Positions 1-10,975 of a stretch of 43,398 bases of DNA are shown here, piece by piece. The DNA is taken from the NCBI GenBank assembly GCA_001414345.1, contig LLCB01000405.1, positions 1 to 43,398 of the forward strand. Direction: 5' to 3'. Made by a program: the position numbers and the translations under genes. The notes under the pieces are model-generated. The model worked only from the letters and a program-made list of their open reading frames with translations. It was not told where the DNA came from and did no database searches. Positions within the stretch are counted from its first letter, which is position 1. Each line of letters opens with the position of its first letter. The DNA comes from Hymenoscyphus infarciens. Lineage: Eukaryota > Ascomycota > Leotiomycetes > Helotiales > Helotiaceae.

Positions 1-1363
1 AATTTATAAAACGATTTAAAATTATAAACTAACTTATAATCTAGCTCTTAACTTAGTTTAAAAAATATGTCTAAAATAAAGTACTTAGAAGAAAAAATAA
101 AAAGTCTAGAGAGAGTGTTTTTTTTTTCAAAGGCGATTTAAGAGACTTTTTACATATTAACTTTAATTAGTAATTATATATTAATAATCCTTATAATTAG
201 GGCTACTAGCGTATAAGTTTTTAATATGTCACGTGACTAAAGTGGGTCACCTGGTGGGGCGTGGCTTTCGTACCAGGGTCGCTCTTGCCGAACACGGTAC
301 GCTACGTACAACTAGCTACGTAGTGGGCTTGGCGTACGCACGGGCCACCCCCACCTTCGACTTCGACTTCGACGACTTCGACGACTTCGACTTCGACTTC
401 GACACTTCGACAACGACGACGACGACGACGACGACGATAACTCTCTATCGCCATCGCATCGCATTTGTTACTCGGCATCGGGCCGCTTATCGGCATCGTA
501 ATCTACATCGTATTCGTCGCGTTCGCTACCCCGGTCAATTCCACGTCGTCGAACAACATCGGCCAGTACAGGCACATTTCACAGTCAGACTTTTAACAGA
601 GCGAATCAGAAGCCTCGGATTTGTCATCTACGTCATCGCTATCGCTATCGCTGTCGCTGTCACTGTCGCTGTCGCTTTTACGGTACGCACTGTTTCCACC
701 CTTACTTCCTAAACTAACGTACGTGCCTTATAGTTTCCAACCGACCGTCTGACCGACCGACTGACCGACTAATCCAACCAATTAAATCAAGGCATACATA
801 CAGGGATAACGTCATTTAGGTCGGTAGAATAATTGGTAGAACATTCAGTGGAATAATCGGTAGAATCGGTAGAATTAGTGGAATTGGTGGAAGCAGGACT
901 CGGGCATTCGACGAACCAGGGCATGTTGTATAAGAGTAGTGTAGCTACGTAATATACGCCTAATCACGTGATTTTAGTCTTTTTTGATATGTATTCGCTA
1001 GTGATAAATAGTTTTTAGTACTAATTTAAGGCTACTCTAATATTAAGTTACTAGTTTAAGGCGGGTCTAGAATTAAGTTGAACTAGTGTCCGACACTGAC
1101 TTAACTCACCTGACCCGGTTCATAACCCGGTTCGACTCGCTGAAACGAGTTCGACTCGCTGAAACGAGTTAGGTTTTACTACTATAAATTATCTTAAGTT
1201 GGTTTTAAAGTATATTAAACCTAGTTCTTAAATCATTTTAAACTGCTTTAATCTAGTTTATAAACTAGCTTGAATACGCTTCTAGAATCGGTTTAAATCA
1301 CCTTAAGTCGGGGTTGAACCGGATTCAACCCTGTCTCAAAACCCTCGCTAGTTGGCAGTAAAG
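1..1363 (-). mobile_element. Type 1 non-autonomous TA-inserting element, copy 1 (cut by window start)
   Basis: This copy reads on the minus strand. Its outer end at 1363 is the type 1 left terminus (reverse complement CTTTACTGCCAACTAGCG), followed by a TA at 1364-1365. The other terminus lies before the window; bases 1-77 are its subterminal AAATCGTTTTATAAATT repeats. The shared core spans about 78-975 and holds CACGTG palindromes at both sides, a run of TTCGAC repeats (about 355-411) and GAC repeats (about 407-437). This is one of the least mutated copies, with many CpG and some CpA sites left. No transposase frame is present, so movement would have needed a helper. The TA duplication suggests a Tc1/mariner-type mechanism, which is an inference. 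Confidence 0.75.
350..440. repeat. TTCGAC / GAC microsatellites inside the type 1 core
   Basis: Near-perfect TTCGAC hexamers run into GAC triplets. The same position in every other core copy carries the same motifs with different copy numbers. On the opposite strand they read as CGAAGT and CGT runs. Confidence 0.85.
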
Positions 1364-1365
1364 TA

Positions 1366-2494
1366 GATATTAAGAAGTAGATATCGTTACTTACTTTACC
1401 TAGGTCTTTAAAGAGTATAACTAACTATCCTCTTCTAAAAACACTATTACCTACACCTACTATAAATAACTACTTAATAACGTCTAAGTATTAAAAAGAT
1501 ACTAAAAAGATACTAAAGTTATAAGATATCCTTATAATATATAATTGTTTTTAAGTAATAAGTCTTAATATTATAATATTAGTATTAAATTAGAAGTCTT
1601 ATATAAAGTACTTAATATAACTATAATATAAATAGTAAAAGAAAGGCAAGTATATAGTACTTATTAGATATACTAATTAGGTAAAGAGAGGTAAATTAGG
1701 AAAGATATTCTTACCTTTATTATAATCTAAAACGTCTATAGTTAAAACTTCCTTATTCTTAATAACTTCTAATAACTATTAACTATTAACCTTTCTTAAG
1801 CCTAATAACTTTAATTCTTAAACTAATAAATACTTAAATAGTAGTAATAAATAGATAAGAATATAGACCTAAGAGTAATACTAGTACTAATTAATAGGAC
1901 TTACTTAGAGAGAAGTAGAGAATTTAGTAAAACTATTATTAAGATATTAAGAATAGCTTACCTAAGATCTGCGAATATTCTTATAGCTTACTATTCTTCT
2001 TAAACCTTCTTAAGCCTTCTTAAGCCTTCTCTAAGTTCTGAATATCCTCTTTAAGCCTTCTTAAGCCTCCTCGAGCCTTCTTAAGCCTTCTCTAAGTTTT
2101 AAATCTAAGTTCTAAATATCCTTCTTAAGCCTTCTTAAACCTTCTCTAAGTTTCGAATCTAAGTTTTGAATATCCTTCTTAAGCTTCCTTAAACCTTCTC
2201 TAAGTTTTAAATCTAAGTTCTAAATATCCTTCTTAAGCCTTCTTATTAAGGCTCCTCTTTAATAATATATATAATAAATATATAATAATTTAGTTCTAGA
2301 TAGATATATATAGTTAAGAAAGAATATAGATTAATAAGAGTAAGAGAGGTTTATTCTTATACTTAAGTAATATTTAATAGATACTAAGAAAACTATAATA
2401 CTATAAATCTTAGAACCTATATATAGTACTAATCTAAATAATAACGTTAATAAATATCTAATAACTAACTAACTACCTCTTATTATTTATTATA
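1366..2494. other. AT-rich RIP-eroded filler between type 1 copies
   Basis: I see no intact or convincingly decayed gene here. The stretch is dominated by TA steps and stop codons in all frames. Its only clear structure is the minisatellite at 1990-2245. It separates the end of type 1 copy 1 from the start of copy 2. Confidence 0.5.
1990..2245. repeat. Minisatellite, CCTTCTTAAGCC / CTAAGTTTTAAAT units
   Basis: About four imperfect units of 50-60 bp are each built from CCTTCTTAAGCCTTCTTAA, CCTTCTCTAAGTT and AATATCC blocks. Units differ mostly by C/T changes, as expected if RIP acted after amplification. Confidence 0.7.
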
Positions 2495-2496
2495 TA

Positions 2497-3404
2497 CTTT
2501 ACTACTAACTCGCGAGAGTTTTAAGTCAGGGTTAAATCGGGTTTAGAGGTAATTTAAACCGATTCTAGAAGCGTATTCGAGCTAGTTTATAAAATAGATT
2601 AAAGCAGTTTAAAATAATTTAAGAACTAGGTTTAACATACTTTAAAACCGACTTAAGATAATTCATAGTAGTAAAACCTAACTCGTTTTAGTAAGTTAAA
2701 CTAGGTTAAGAACTAGGTTAGGTAAGTTAAGTTAGTATTAGATACTAGTTTAACTTAATTTTAGACCTACTTTAAACTAGTATTAACTTAGTATTAGAGT
2801 AGCGTTATATTAGTACTAAAAACTATTTAAAATTACTAGAGAATATATATAAAAAGACTGAAATCACGTAATTAGGTATATATTATATAGCTATACTACT
2901 CTTATATAATATGCCCTAGTTTATCGAATACCTAAGTCCTACTTCTACTAATTCTACTAATTCTACTAATTCTACTAATTCTACCGATTATTCTACTAAA
3001 TATTCTACTAAATATTCTACTAACTTAAATAACGTTATCTCTATATATATACCTTAATATAATTAGTTAGATTAGTTAGTTAGTTAGTTAGAAACTATAA
3101 GGCTTATATATTAGTTTAGAAAGTAAGAATAGAAATAGTATATACTATAAAAATAATAGTAATAGTAATAATAATAATAATAGTAATAGTAATAATATAG
3201 ATAATAAATCTAATACTTCTAATTTGCTCTACTAAAAGTCTAACTATAAAATATACCTAAATTATTAAAAAATAAGAGATATATTATTATTATTTAATAA
3301 TATAGAATTAACTAAGATAATAAATATAATAAAGATAATATAGATTATAATACTAATAAGTAGCTTAATACTAAGTAATAAATATAATATAATAGTAAGA
3401 GAGA

Positions 3405-3436
<32 letters not shown>

Positions 3437-4113
3437 AGTATTAATATTAAAGTATTAAAGTCGAAGTATTAAAGTTAAAGTATTAAAGTTATTAAAGTTA
3501 AAGGTAGAGGTAGCCTATATACTAGGTCTTAGTAGTTATATAGCTAGTTATACGTCGTATACCGTATTTAATAAGAGTAACTCTAGTATAAAAGCTATAC
3601 TCTACTAAGTAACCTACTTTTATTATATAACTTACTAAACCTATATACTAGTAGCTCTAAATTTAAGGATTATTAATATATACTTACTAATTAAAGTTAA
3701 TATATAAAAAGCTACTTAAATTACCTTTAAAAAAAAAACACTCTTTCTAGACTTTTTATTTTTTCTTTTAAGTACTTTATTTTAAATATATTTTTTAAAC
3801 TAAGTTAAAAGCTAGATTATAAGTTAGTTTATAATTTTAAATCGTTTTATAAATTAATTTCTTACTTTAAATTATTTTATAAATTAGCTTAAATTACTTT
3901 AAATCGTTTTATAAATTAGTTTCTTACTTTAAATTATTTTATAAATTAACTTAAATTACTTTAAATTGTTTTATAAATCGGTTTCTTACTTTAAATCGTT
4001 TTATAAAATATATTAAAGCTACTTTAAGAAATAACTAATATCTTAAACTAGTATTAAACTAGTATTAAGTCTAAGTTAATACTAGCTTAAAACCCTAGTA
4101 GAGGGTATATAAG
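2497..4113 (+). mobile_element. Type 1 element, copy 2 (complete, heavily RIP-mutated)
   Basis: The left end CTTTACTACTAACTCGCGAG follows a TA at 2495-2496. The right end GAGGGTATATAAG is followed by a TA at 4114-4115, giving 1617 bp. The shared core is about 2861-3780; its repeats are visible but eroded (TTCTACTAA units from about 2940, AGTAAT units from about 3150, TTA runs at 3406-3436). The right subterminal region (about 3830-4010) repeats a block of roughly 30 bp containing AAATCGTTTTATAAAT. Almost every CpA has become TpA, so this copy has been more strongly mutated than copies 1 and 3. Confidence 0.82.
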
Positions 4114-4119
4114 TACTTA

Positions 4120-4690
4120 GTATAACTAAAAAGAAAGAGAAACTATTAAGAAGAAGGATATTATTAAATTAAGATTATACTATAATAATAGATAGTTCTA
4201 TTACTAATACTAAGAAATAAAATAAAATTTAATAATACTATTATAAGAACTATTATAATATAGGAATTACCTAAGTTATAAATCTAGTAGAAAAGTAGTA
4301 AGCTAAGTCTAACCTTTATTTTAATAATAACTATATTTTATATAAGTCTTTAGACTATAGTAGAGTAGCTTAGTAAGATTATCTTTTCCTCTTATTTATA
4401 ATATATAGCTAATATTAGAATATATAATATTTCTTCTAAAATACCTAGGCCTAGACTAGATTATATAAATAGTAGAAACTAGTAAAAGTATAATATAGTA
4501 AAAGAGTTTTATAATTAGATAGAAATTTATAACTAGATAAGACTTTATAACTAAGTAGAAATATATTAAGAGATTAAGCTAATAACCTTAGAAGCTAGCT
4601 AGCTAGAGTTAACGATTTAGAAGCTTAAATTAGAAGTAAATCTATTTTTAATTCTCTTAAATACTTTTATATAATTAAGTATAATATAAT
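4120..4690 (+). pseudogene. Coding-like decayed frame, function unknown
   Basis: One plus-strand frame from the type 1 insertion site onward is interrupted only by TAA/TAG. If those are read as Gln or Trp it gives a charged, helix-like sequence, including KEFYN, EIYN and LTLEAS-like stretches near 4500-4620. This resembles a RIP-closed coding exon with coiled-coil character. The part upstream may be in 2300-2494, since removing the type 1 copy joins the two at a TA. I do not recognise the protein. It could also be chance openness in AT-rich DNA. Confidence 0.3.
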
Positions 4691-4725
4691 TAAGTAGTAT
4701 AATATAATCTAGATTACTAAATAAC

Positions 4726-4850
4726 TTAAACTATTTCTTAAAATAATTTAAGCTATTTTTTAAAATAACTTAAACTATTTCTTAAAATAATTTAAGCTAT
4801 TTTTTAAAATAATTTAAGCTATTTCTTAATATAGTTTAACTTAAGATTAA
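4726..4850. repeat. Tandem repeat of about 21-22 bp
   Basis: About five units of TTAAAATAATTTAAGCTATTT with single-base differences. It abuts the type 1 end fragment and may derive from the direct repeats (GCTGAAACGAGTT-like) of that terminus. Confidence 0.65.
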
Positions 4851-4854
4851 TACT

Positions 4855-5100
4855 AGTTTAAACTACTAAAATAGTTCTAAATTATTAAAATAACTTAGGT
4901 TTTACTACTATAAAATATCTTAAGTTAGTTTTAAAGTATATTAAATCTAATTCTTAAATTAATTTAAACTAATTTAATCTATTATAGAAATATTTTATAA
5001 AATAGCTTAAATATGTTTTATAAATTAGTCTAAGTTACCTTAAGTTAAGGTTAAACTAGATTTAACCCTAACTTAAAACCCTTACTAGTTAATAGTAAAG
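4855..5100 (-). mobile_element. Type 1 element, terminal fragment
   Basis: Only the left-terminal 245 bp or so of a type 1 element are present, in minus orientation, ending ...CTTACTAGTTAATAGTAAAG and followed by a TA at 5101-5102. The sequence matches the end of copy 1 through GGTTTTACTACTATAAA. The core and the other terminus are missing. Confidence 0.68.
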
Positions 5101-5102
5101 TA

Positions 5103-5991
5103 GTTATAATTATAAGTAAGCTTTCTTAAAACTATATTTAGTAAAATATAAGTTTCTTAATAATATAAGTAAAGTCTTTTAATTTAAGAGTTTTTTTTAC
5201 TAATTCTTATATCTTACTATATCTAATACTTCTTATTAGTTTATAGAAGATTATTATAGTTTAACTCTAACTTTTAAATTAAGATACTATTAAATATAAA
5301 AGAATAATCTAATACTCTTTTTACTAGTACTTAGAATAATAGTCTTATTTAAGATCTAGATATATAATAAGAATCTAAATAGTATAGAGATATAAAGCTA
5401 TATTTAATAGAGAGATAGTACTTTAATACTTTATAATATTACTTAGAATATACTTAATAAAATTAAAATCTCTTTACTCTTATATATACTCTATAAGTAA
5501 TATAAAAAGTACTTTTATTTAATAGATAATATTAAAATTAAATACTATAGATAGTTAAAGAGTAATATATAATATATATAAAAGTATTCTAGCTAATAGA
5601 GATATAATTAAATAAGAGATTATACTTTTAATTTAAGAGACTTTTATACTTATTTAGTAGATAATACTAATATTAGATACTTAAGCTAGTAATATATATA
5701 GATATATATATATATATAAAAGTCTTCTAGCTAGTAGAGATATAAGTAAATAAGAGATAAGAGATTTTAATCTTAATTTAAAAGACGTTTAGAAGGCTTT
5801 TAATAAGCTTATTTACGTCTTATATATATAAGTATATATCTAATTATAAGAATATTAAGCTCTAGATATAAAATAAGTATAATTTAAGCTCTTTTCTAGT
5901 ATATTTAGAGTATATATATAATAGTATATATAAGTACTTTTAAAGTATAAATAAAATAGACGTAGCTAAAGAGACTACTTAGATTAGTTAA
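5103..5991. other. AT-rich filler with a duplicated module
   Basis: No gene is visible. A block of about 85 bp (TATAAAAGTATTCTAGCTAA... at 5577-5660) recurs in altered form at about 5715-5800 (TATAAAAGTCTTCTAGCTAG...), suggesting an old local duplication. The rest is TA-rich with no recognisable frame. Confidence 0.45.
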
Positions 5992-6469
5992 TACTTTACT
6001 ACTAACTAGCGAGGGTTTTAAGCTAGGGTTGAATTAGGTTCGAAGGTGATTTAGACTAAGTCTAGAAGCGTGTTCGAGCTAGTTTATAAAATAGATTAAA
6101 GTAGTTTAAAATGATTTAAGAACTAGGTTTAACATGCTTTAAAACCGACTTAAGATGATTTATAGTAGTAAAACGCGACTCGTTTTAGCGAGTCGAACCG
6201 GGTCAGGTGAGTTAAGTTAGTGTCGGACCCGCCTTAAACTAGTTTAACTTAGTTCTAGACCTGCCTTAAACTAGTATTAACTTAGTTCTAGACCCGCCTT
6301 AAACTAGTAGTAACTTAGTATTAGAGTAGCGTTAAATTAGTACTAAAAACTAGTCAAAATCACTAGCGAATATATATAAAAAAAGACTGAAATCACGTGA
6401 TTAGGCGTATATTACATGGCTACACTACTCTTATACAATATGCCGTGGTTCGTCGAATGCCCGAGTCCT

Positions 6470-7095
6470 GCTTCTACCAATTCTACTAATTCCACTAATT
6501 CCACCAATTCCACCGATTATTCCACCGATTATTCCACCGAATGTTCCACCGAATGTTCCACCGACCCAAATGACGTCATCCCTGTATGTATGCCTCGATG
6601 TGATTGGTTTAATCGGTCGGTCGGTCGGAAACTATAAGGCACGTACGTCAGTTCAGGAAGTAAGGGTGGAAACAGTACGTACCGACAGCGACAGCGATGA
6701 CGTAGATGACAAATCCGAATTCGCTAGGGGACTAATTCGAGGGCACTGATTCGCTCTGCCGAAAGTCCGACCGTGAAATATGCCTAAATCGTCGAAAAAG
6801 AAGGGGTATGTTGTTGTTGTTCGACGACGTAGAATTGACCGGGGTAGCGAACGCGACGAATACGACGTAGATTACGATGCCGATAAGCAGCCCGGTGCCG
6901 AGTAACGAATACGATGCGATGGCGATAGAGAGTTATCGTCGTTGTCGTCGTCGTTGTCGTCGTCGTTGTCGTCGTCGTTGTCGTCGTCGTTGTCGTCGTC
7001 GTTGTCGTCGTCGTCGTCGTCGAAGTGAAGTGTCGAAGTGTCGAAGTATCGAAGTGTCGAAGTATCGAAGTCGTCGAAGTCGAAGTCGAAGGTGG
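6470..7095. repeat. Chain of distinct short tandem repeats in the least mutated core
   Basis: Within one core five STR types follow each other: 9-bp TTCYACYAA, 4-bp CGGT, 6-bp GACAGC, 3-bp CGT, then CGAAGT/CGAAGTGT. Unique spacers separate them. All other core copies keep the same order, with varying repeat counts. Confidence 0.8.
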
Positions 7096-7300
7096 GGGTG
7101 GCCCGTGTGCTAGGACTTGGCGGTTACGTAGCTAGTTGTACGTAGTGTACTGTGTTCGGCAAGAGCGACCCTGGCACGAAAGCTACGCCCTACCATGTGA
7201 TCTACTTTCGTCACGTGACATACTAAGGACTAGTAGCCCTAAAATTAAGGACTACTAGAATATAAAAATTATATAAGGCTTATATGTAAAAAGCCGCTTA

Positions 7301-7305
7301 AATCG
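7301..7305. repeat. Predicted left target-site duplication of copia-1 (AATCG)
   Basis: AATCG immediately precedes the LTR start TGTAAGAATGG and belongs to type 1 copy 3. The solo LTR elsewhere shows that this family makes 5-bp duplications. The right partner lies outside the window. Confidence 0.5.
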
Positions 7306-7823
7306 TGTAAGAATGGTCACGTGATGAAGCAGTCAGGGAGTGAATATGTATGAATTATATGTATATATGAATGTGTGGGTATATGTGTATGTACACCTTA
7401 TTTTCATCTTTTCGGTGTGCCAAAGGCCCCCTTATAAGTATAGACCGAAGGCTTAGTAGTCTTGGCGCGCGGAACCAGGTGTCGAATTAGGTCCGTAGCA
7501 CGTAATATCTACTAAGGTACTATAGTAGACTTATACTAATCCAGCGATTTCTTTATACTTTTAGAATAAAGAGCTAAAATAAAGGATCCTTTGTTTTAGG
7601 TTCACATATTAATACGTTACTCTAGAGCGCCCCTAACACGTTATAGACGCGTGGTTATATGACACACTTATTAGGCTTACTAAATAGGCCTATATAAGAT
7701 TGAGTACATGATCCTAGGTAGCCTATAGTATAGGTTATAAATTATTTATAATAATTTTATTATCTTAAACTTAAATACTTTAAATCCTTAATTTATTAAT
7801 CTTATATTATTATATATATTATA
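7306..7823 (-). mobile_element. Copia-1 3' LTR (518 bp)
   Basis: It starts TGTAAGAATGGTCACGTGAT and ends ATATATTATA (TTACA in the solo copy), so termini are TG...CA before RIP. It aligns along its length with the solo LTR at 11976-12488 and the partial LTR at 43118-43398. A polypurine tract lies just inside at 7824-7833 and copia RNase H follows, so this is the 3' LTR of a minus-strand element. Bases 7306-7720 are lightly mutated, while the last 100 bases are strongly TA-rich. A TATA-like CTTATATAGGCC (minus strand, near 7692) may be the promoter. Confidence 0.88.
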
Positions 7824-7833
7824 TCCTCTTATA
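7824..7833 (-). promoter_or_regulatory. Copia-1 polypurine tract
   Basis: On the minus strand the sequence next to the 3' LTR reads TATAAGAGGA. A purine run abutting the 3' LTR is where plus-strand DNA synthesis primes in LTR retrotransposons. Confidence 0.6.
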
Positions 7834-8296
7834 AGGTAGATATATATATATCTTAAGTACTATATCTATCTTATATTATTATATATATTTTAGCTATTTT
7901 TAAGCTAATTTACTATTAGTTAAAAGAGTAAGTATAGTAGTAGTATTATTAGTTATAAGTTTATTAAAGTAGTCTACTAGGTTATTTAAGTAGAGTACTT
8001 CTTTAATAACTTCTTTATAAGTTATATATTCAGCTTTATAGCTAGATATAGTAATAGTTTTCTATATTATAGTATTCTAGCTAATAATATAGCTACTAGT
8101 ACTTTTTTAACCTATAATATAATCTCTCTAATCTATATTAGTAAAGGCTTTTAAGTCTAGTCTATTATCTATAGTATTATAGTATAGCCCTAGAGTAGGC
8201 TTATAATTTAGATATTTCTATATCCTTTCTAAAGCTCTAAAGTAAGCTATACTAAGATTAGACATAAATCTAGCATATCTATTAACTATAAAAGTA
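7834..8296 (-). pseudogene. Copia-1 pol remnant: RNase H domain
   Basis: The minus-strand frame carries the Ty1/copia RNase H order: VNRYARFMSN, then a repeat of the RALERI.KYL type, LKAFTNID in place of the usual tDsDwag, KSTSSYI, and SSYKAEYI for the conserved SS.EAEY motif. Stops are TAA/TAG at Trp/Gln positions. RNase H would degrade template RNA during reverse transcription in the cytoplasmic particle. The domain ends next to the polypurine tract and LTR, as expected for the pol C-terminus. Its N-terminal side is cut by type 1 at 8297; joining across that insertion at TA gives RPNITFIVNR in frame. It is non-functional. Confidence 0.85.
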
Positions 8297-8881
8297 CTTT
8301 ACTACTAACCCGCGAGGGTTTTAAGTCGGGGTTAAATCGGGTTTAACCCTGACTTAAGGTGATTTAGACCGATTCTAGAAGCGTGTTCGAGCTAGTTTAT
8401 AAACTAGATTAAAGTAGTTTAAAATAATTTAAGAACTAGGTTTAATATGCTTTAAAACCGACTTAAGATAATTCATAGTAGTAAAACCTAACTCGTTTTA
8501 GCGAGTTGAACTCGTTTTAGTAAGTTAAACTAGGTTATAAACTAGGTTAGGTAAGTTAAGTTAGTATTAGATACTAGTTTAACTTAATTCTAGACCCGCT
8601 TTAAACTAGTAGTAACTTAGTATTAGAGTAGCCTTAAATTAGTACTAAAAGCTAATTATCACTAGTAAATATATATAAAAAAAGACTAAAATCACGTAAT
8701 TAGGCGTATATTACGTAGCTATACTACTCTTATATAACATGTCTAAATACCCAGGTCCTACTTCTACTAATTCTACTAATTCTATAGATTCTACTAATTA
8801 TTCTACTAAATATTCTACTAAATGTTCTACTAACCTAAATAACATTATCCCTATATATATACCTTAATTTAATTAGTTAGA

Positions 8882-8912
<31 letters not shown>

Positions 8913-10012
8913 ATTAGAAACTATAAGATATATACGTTAGTTTAGAAAGTAAGAGTAGAAATAGTATATACTATAAAAGTAATAGTAATAGCAATAGTAA
9001 TAATAATAACATAGATAATAAATCTAATACTTCTAATTCGCTAGATAACTAATTTAAGGCTTCTAATTTACTCTACTAAAAGTCTAACTATAGAATATAC
9101 CTAAATCGTTAAAAAATAAGGAGTATATTATTATTATTTAGTAACGTAGAAATAACTAGAGTAGTAAATATAACGAATATAACCTAGATTATAATACTAA
9201 TAAGTAGCTTAATACTAAGTAAGGAATATAATATAATAGCGATATTAATAGATAGTTATCGTTATTATTATTATTATTAAAGTAAAGTATCAAAATAAAG
9301 TATTAAAGTTAAAGATATTAAAGTCGAAGTTATTAAAGTCGAAGGTAGAGGTAGAGGTAGCTTATACGCTCGTAGGTCTTAGTAGTTATATAGCTAGTTA
9401 TATATAGTATACTATATTCGACAAGAGCAACCTTAGTATAAAAGCTATACTCTACTATATAACCTACTTTAGTTATATAACTTATTAAATTTATATACTA
9501 ATAGCCTTAAATTTAAAGACTACTAGAATATAAAAATTATATAAGGTTTATATATAAAAAGCTACTTAAATCGCCTTTAAAAAAAAAAATACTCTCTTTA
9601 GACTTTTTTCTTCTAAGTACTTTATTTTAGATATATTTTTTAAACTAAGTTAAGAGTTAGATTATAAGTTAGTTTATAATTTAAATCGTTTTATAAATTG
9701 CTTTCTTACTTTAAATCGTTTTATAAATTAGCTTAAATTCCCTTAAAAAATCGTTTTATAAATTAGTTTCTTACTTTAAATCGTTTTATAAATTAGCTTC
9801 TTACTTTAAATTATTTTATAAATTAGCTTAAATTGTTTTATAAATTAGGTTAAATTACCTTAAATCATTTTATAAATCGGTTTCTTACTTTAAATTGTTT
9901 TATAAATCGTATTAGAGCTACTTTAAGAAATAACTTATATCTTAAACTAGTATTAAACCGGTATTAAGTCTAAGTTAATACTAGCTTAAAACCCTAGTAG
10001 AGAGCATATAAG
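8297..10012 (+). mobile_element. Type 1 element, copy 4, inside copia-1 pol
   Basis: The left end CTTTACTACTAACCCGCGAG follows a TA at 8295-8296. The right end GAGAGCATATAAG is followed by a TA at 10013-10014, giving 1716 bp. Core about 8690-9625. The right subterminal ATCGTTTTATAAATT repeats are expanded (9685-9910), which explains the greater length. Removing element plus one TA restores the copia frame, so the borders are exact. RIP is moderate to strong. Confidence 0.87.
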
Positions 10013-10043
10013 TAATATTAGGTCTAGTTTTAGTACTAAGGTA
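10013..10043 (-). pseudogene. Copia-1 pol sliver between two insertions
   Basis: These 31 bases encode the copia motif LSTKTRPNI on the minus strand (family form: ATRTRPDI). They link the RT at 14021 to the RNase H at 8296 once the flanking elements are removed. Confidence 0.8.
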
Positions 10044-10689
10044 CGTATATACTCGCTCGCTTTTACTTAAACCTAGTTTAAATCGGTATTGAATCGATTT
10101 TAATAGGTTTAGAATAGGTTCTAAATAGGTTTAGAACCTCTTTAAATAGGTTTAGAACCTATTTAGAACTTATTCAGAACCTATTCAGAACTTATTTAGA
10201 ACCTATTTAGAACCTATTTAGAACTTATTTAGAAAGGTTCCGAACCTATTCTGAATTATAGAAACGTTTAGAGCTATTACTAGACTATAGTTCAGAGAGG
10301 TTCCGAACCTATTCTAAGTAGTTCTAAGTAGCTTAAGCTATTCTATTATTATAACTAATGTTAGCTTTAGTATATACTAGCTATATCTTAGTAGTATATT
10401 AATACCTAAAAAGTACTTAGAAGAAAAAATAAAAAGTCTAGAGAAAGTGTTTTTTTTTAAAGACGATTTAAGCGACTTTTTATATATTAACTTTAATTAG
10501 TAAGTATATATTAATAATCCTTAGAATTAGAGCTATAAGTATATAAAAAATAAAAGTTATATAACTAAAGTAGGTTATATACTATACTGCCGAACCGCTA
10601 TTTACTCAACTCTGGTTCGACTCTGGTTCAACTCTGGTTCGACTCTAATTAGGCTCCGATTCAAATCAAGGTTAACTAAGGATTGGATT

Positions 10690-10975
10690 ATGTTCTAAGT
10701 AGCTTAGAACCAGTTTAGAACTAGTTCGGAACCAGTTTAGAGCCAGTTTAGAGCTAGTTTAAAACTAGTTTAGAACTAGTTTAGAACTAGTTTAGAACTA
10801 GAGCTAAATTAGTTTAGAACCAGAGCTAAATTAGTTTCTTCATCTATAATACCTTAAACGCATCTAATTCAGAGTCGACTTTAGTTCTAAACTAGTTTAG
10901 AACTAGTTTAGAACTAGTTTAGAACTAGTTCAGAACTAGTAGAACTAGCTTAGAACTAGTTTTAAGCTAGTTTTA
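10690..10975. repeat. Type 2 left subterminal 11-bp array
   Basis: AACTAGTTTAG and its variants (AACCAGTTTAG, AGCTAGTTTAA) recur with an 11-base step, with short interruptions near 10800-10880. The same array appears in every copy that keeps this end. Confidence 0.85.

Larger units (their letters stand above)
5994..7305 (+). mobile_element. Type 1 element, copy 3 (split by copia-1)
   Basis: The left end CTTTACTACTAACTAGCGAG follows a TA at 5992-5993. The copy follows the family sequence through a lightly mutated core (from about 6390) and stops at AAATCG (7300-7305), exactly where the copia-1 LTR begins. The missing tail should start CCTTTGAAAAAA and is not found in the window, so it is expected beyond 43398. 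The core shows clean STR blocks: TTCCACCAA units (6475-6560), GGTC units (about 6613-6630), CGT units (6938-7022) and CGAAGT units (7020-7090). Confidence 0.8.

Noticed and set aside
302..496. 64-codon minus-strand frame beginning MPISGP
   Set aside because: It lies over the CGT/CGAAGT microsatellites of the core. The protein-like start is discussed as a possible captured fragment, but it is not supported as a gene.
233..712. 159-codon open frame on the plus strand with FDFD and poly-Thr runs
   Set aside because: It is the antisense of the type 1 core; its length comes from in-frame TTCGAC and ACG microsatellites, and the frame is not kept in other copies.
6416..6637. 73-codon frame with STNSTN repeats
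   Set aside because: It is produced by 9-bp TTCYACYAA repeats in the core; other copies stop or shift.
6877..7113. 78-codon Arg/Cys-rich frame
   Set aside because: It is the translation of a CGT microsatellite.
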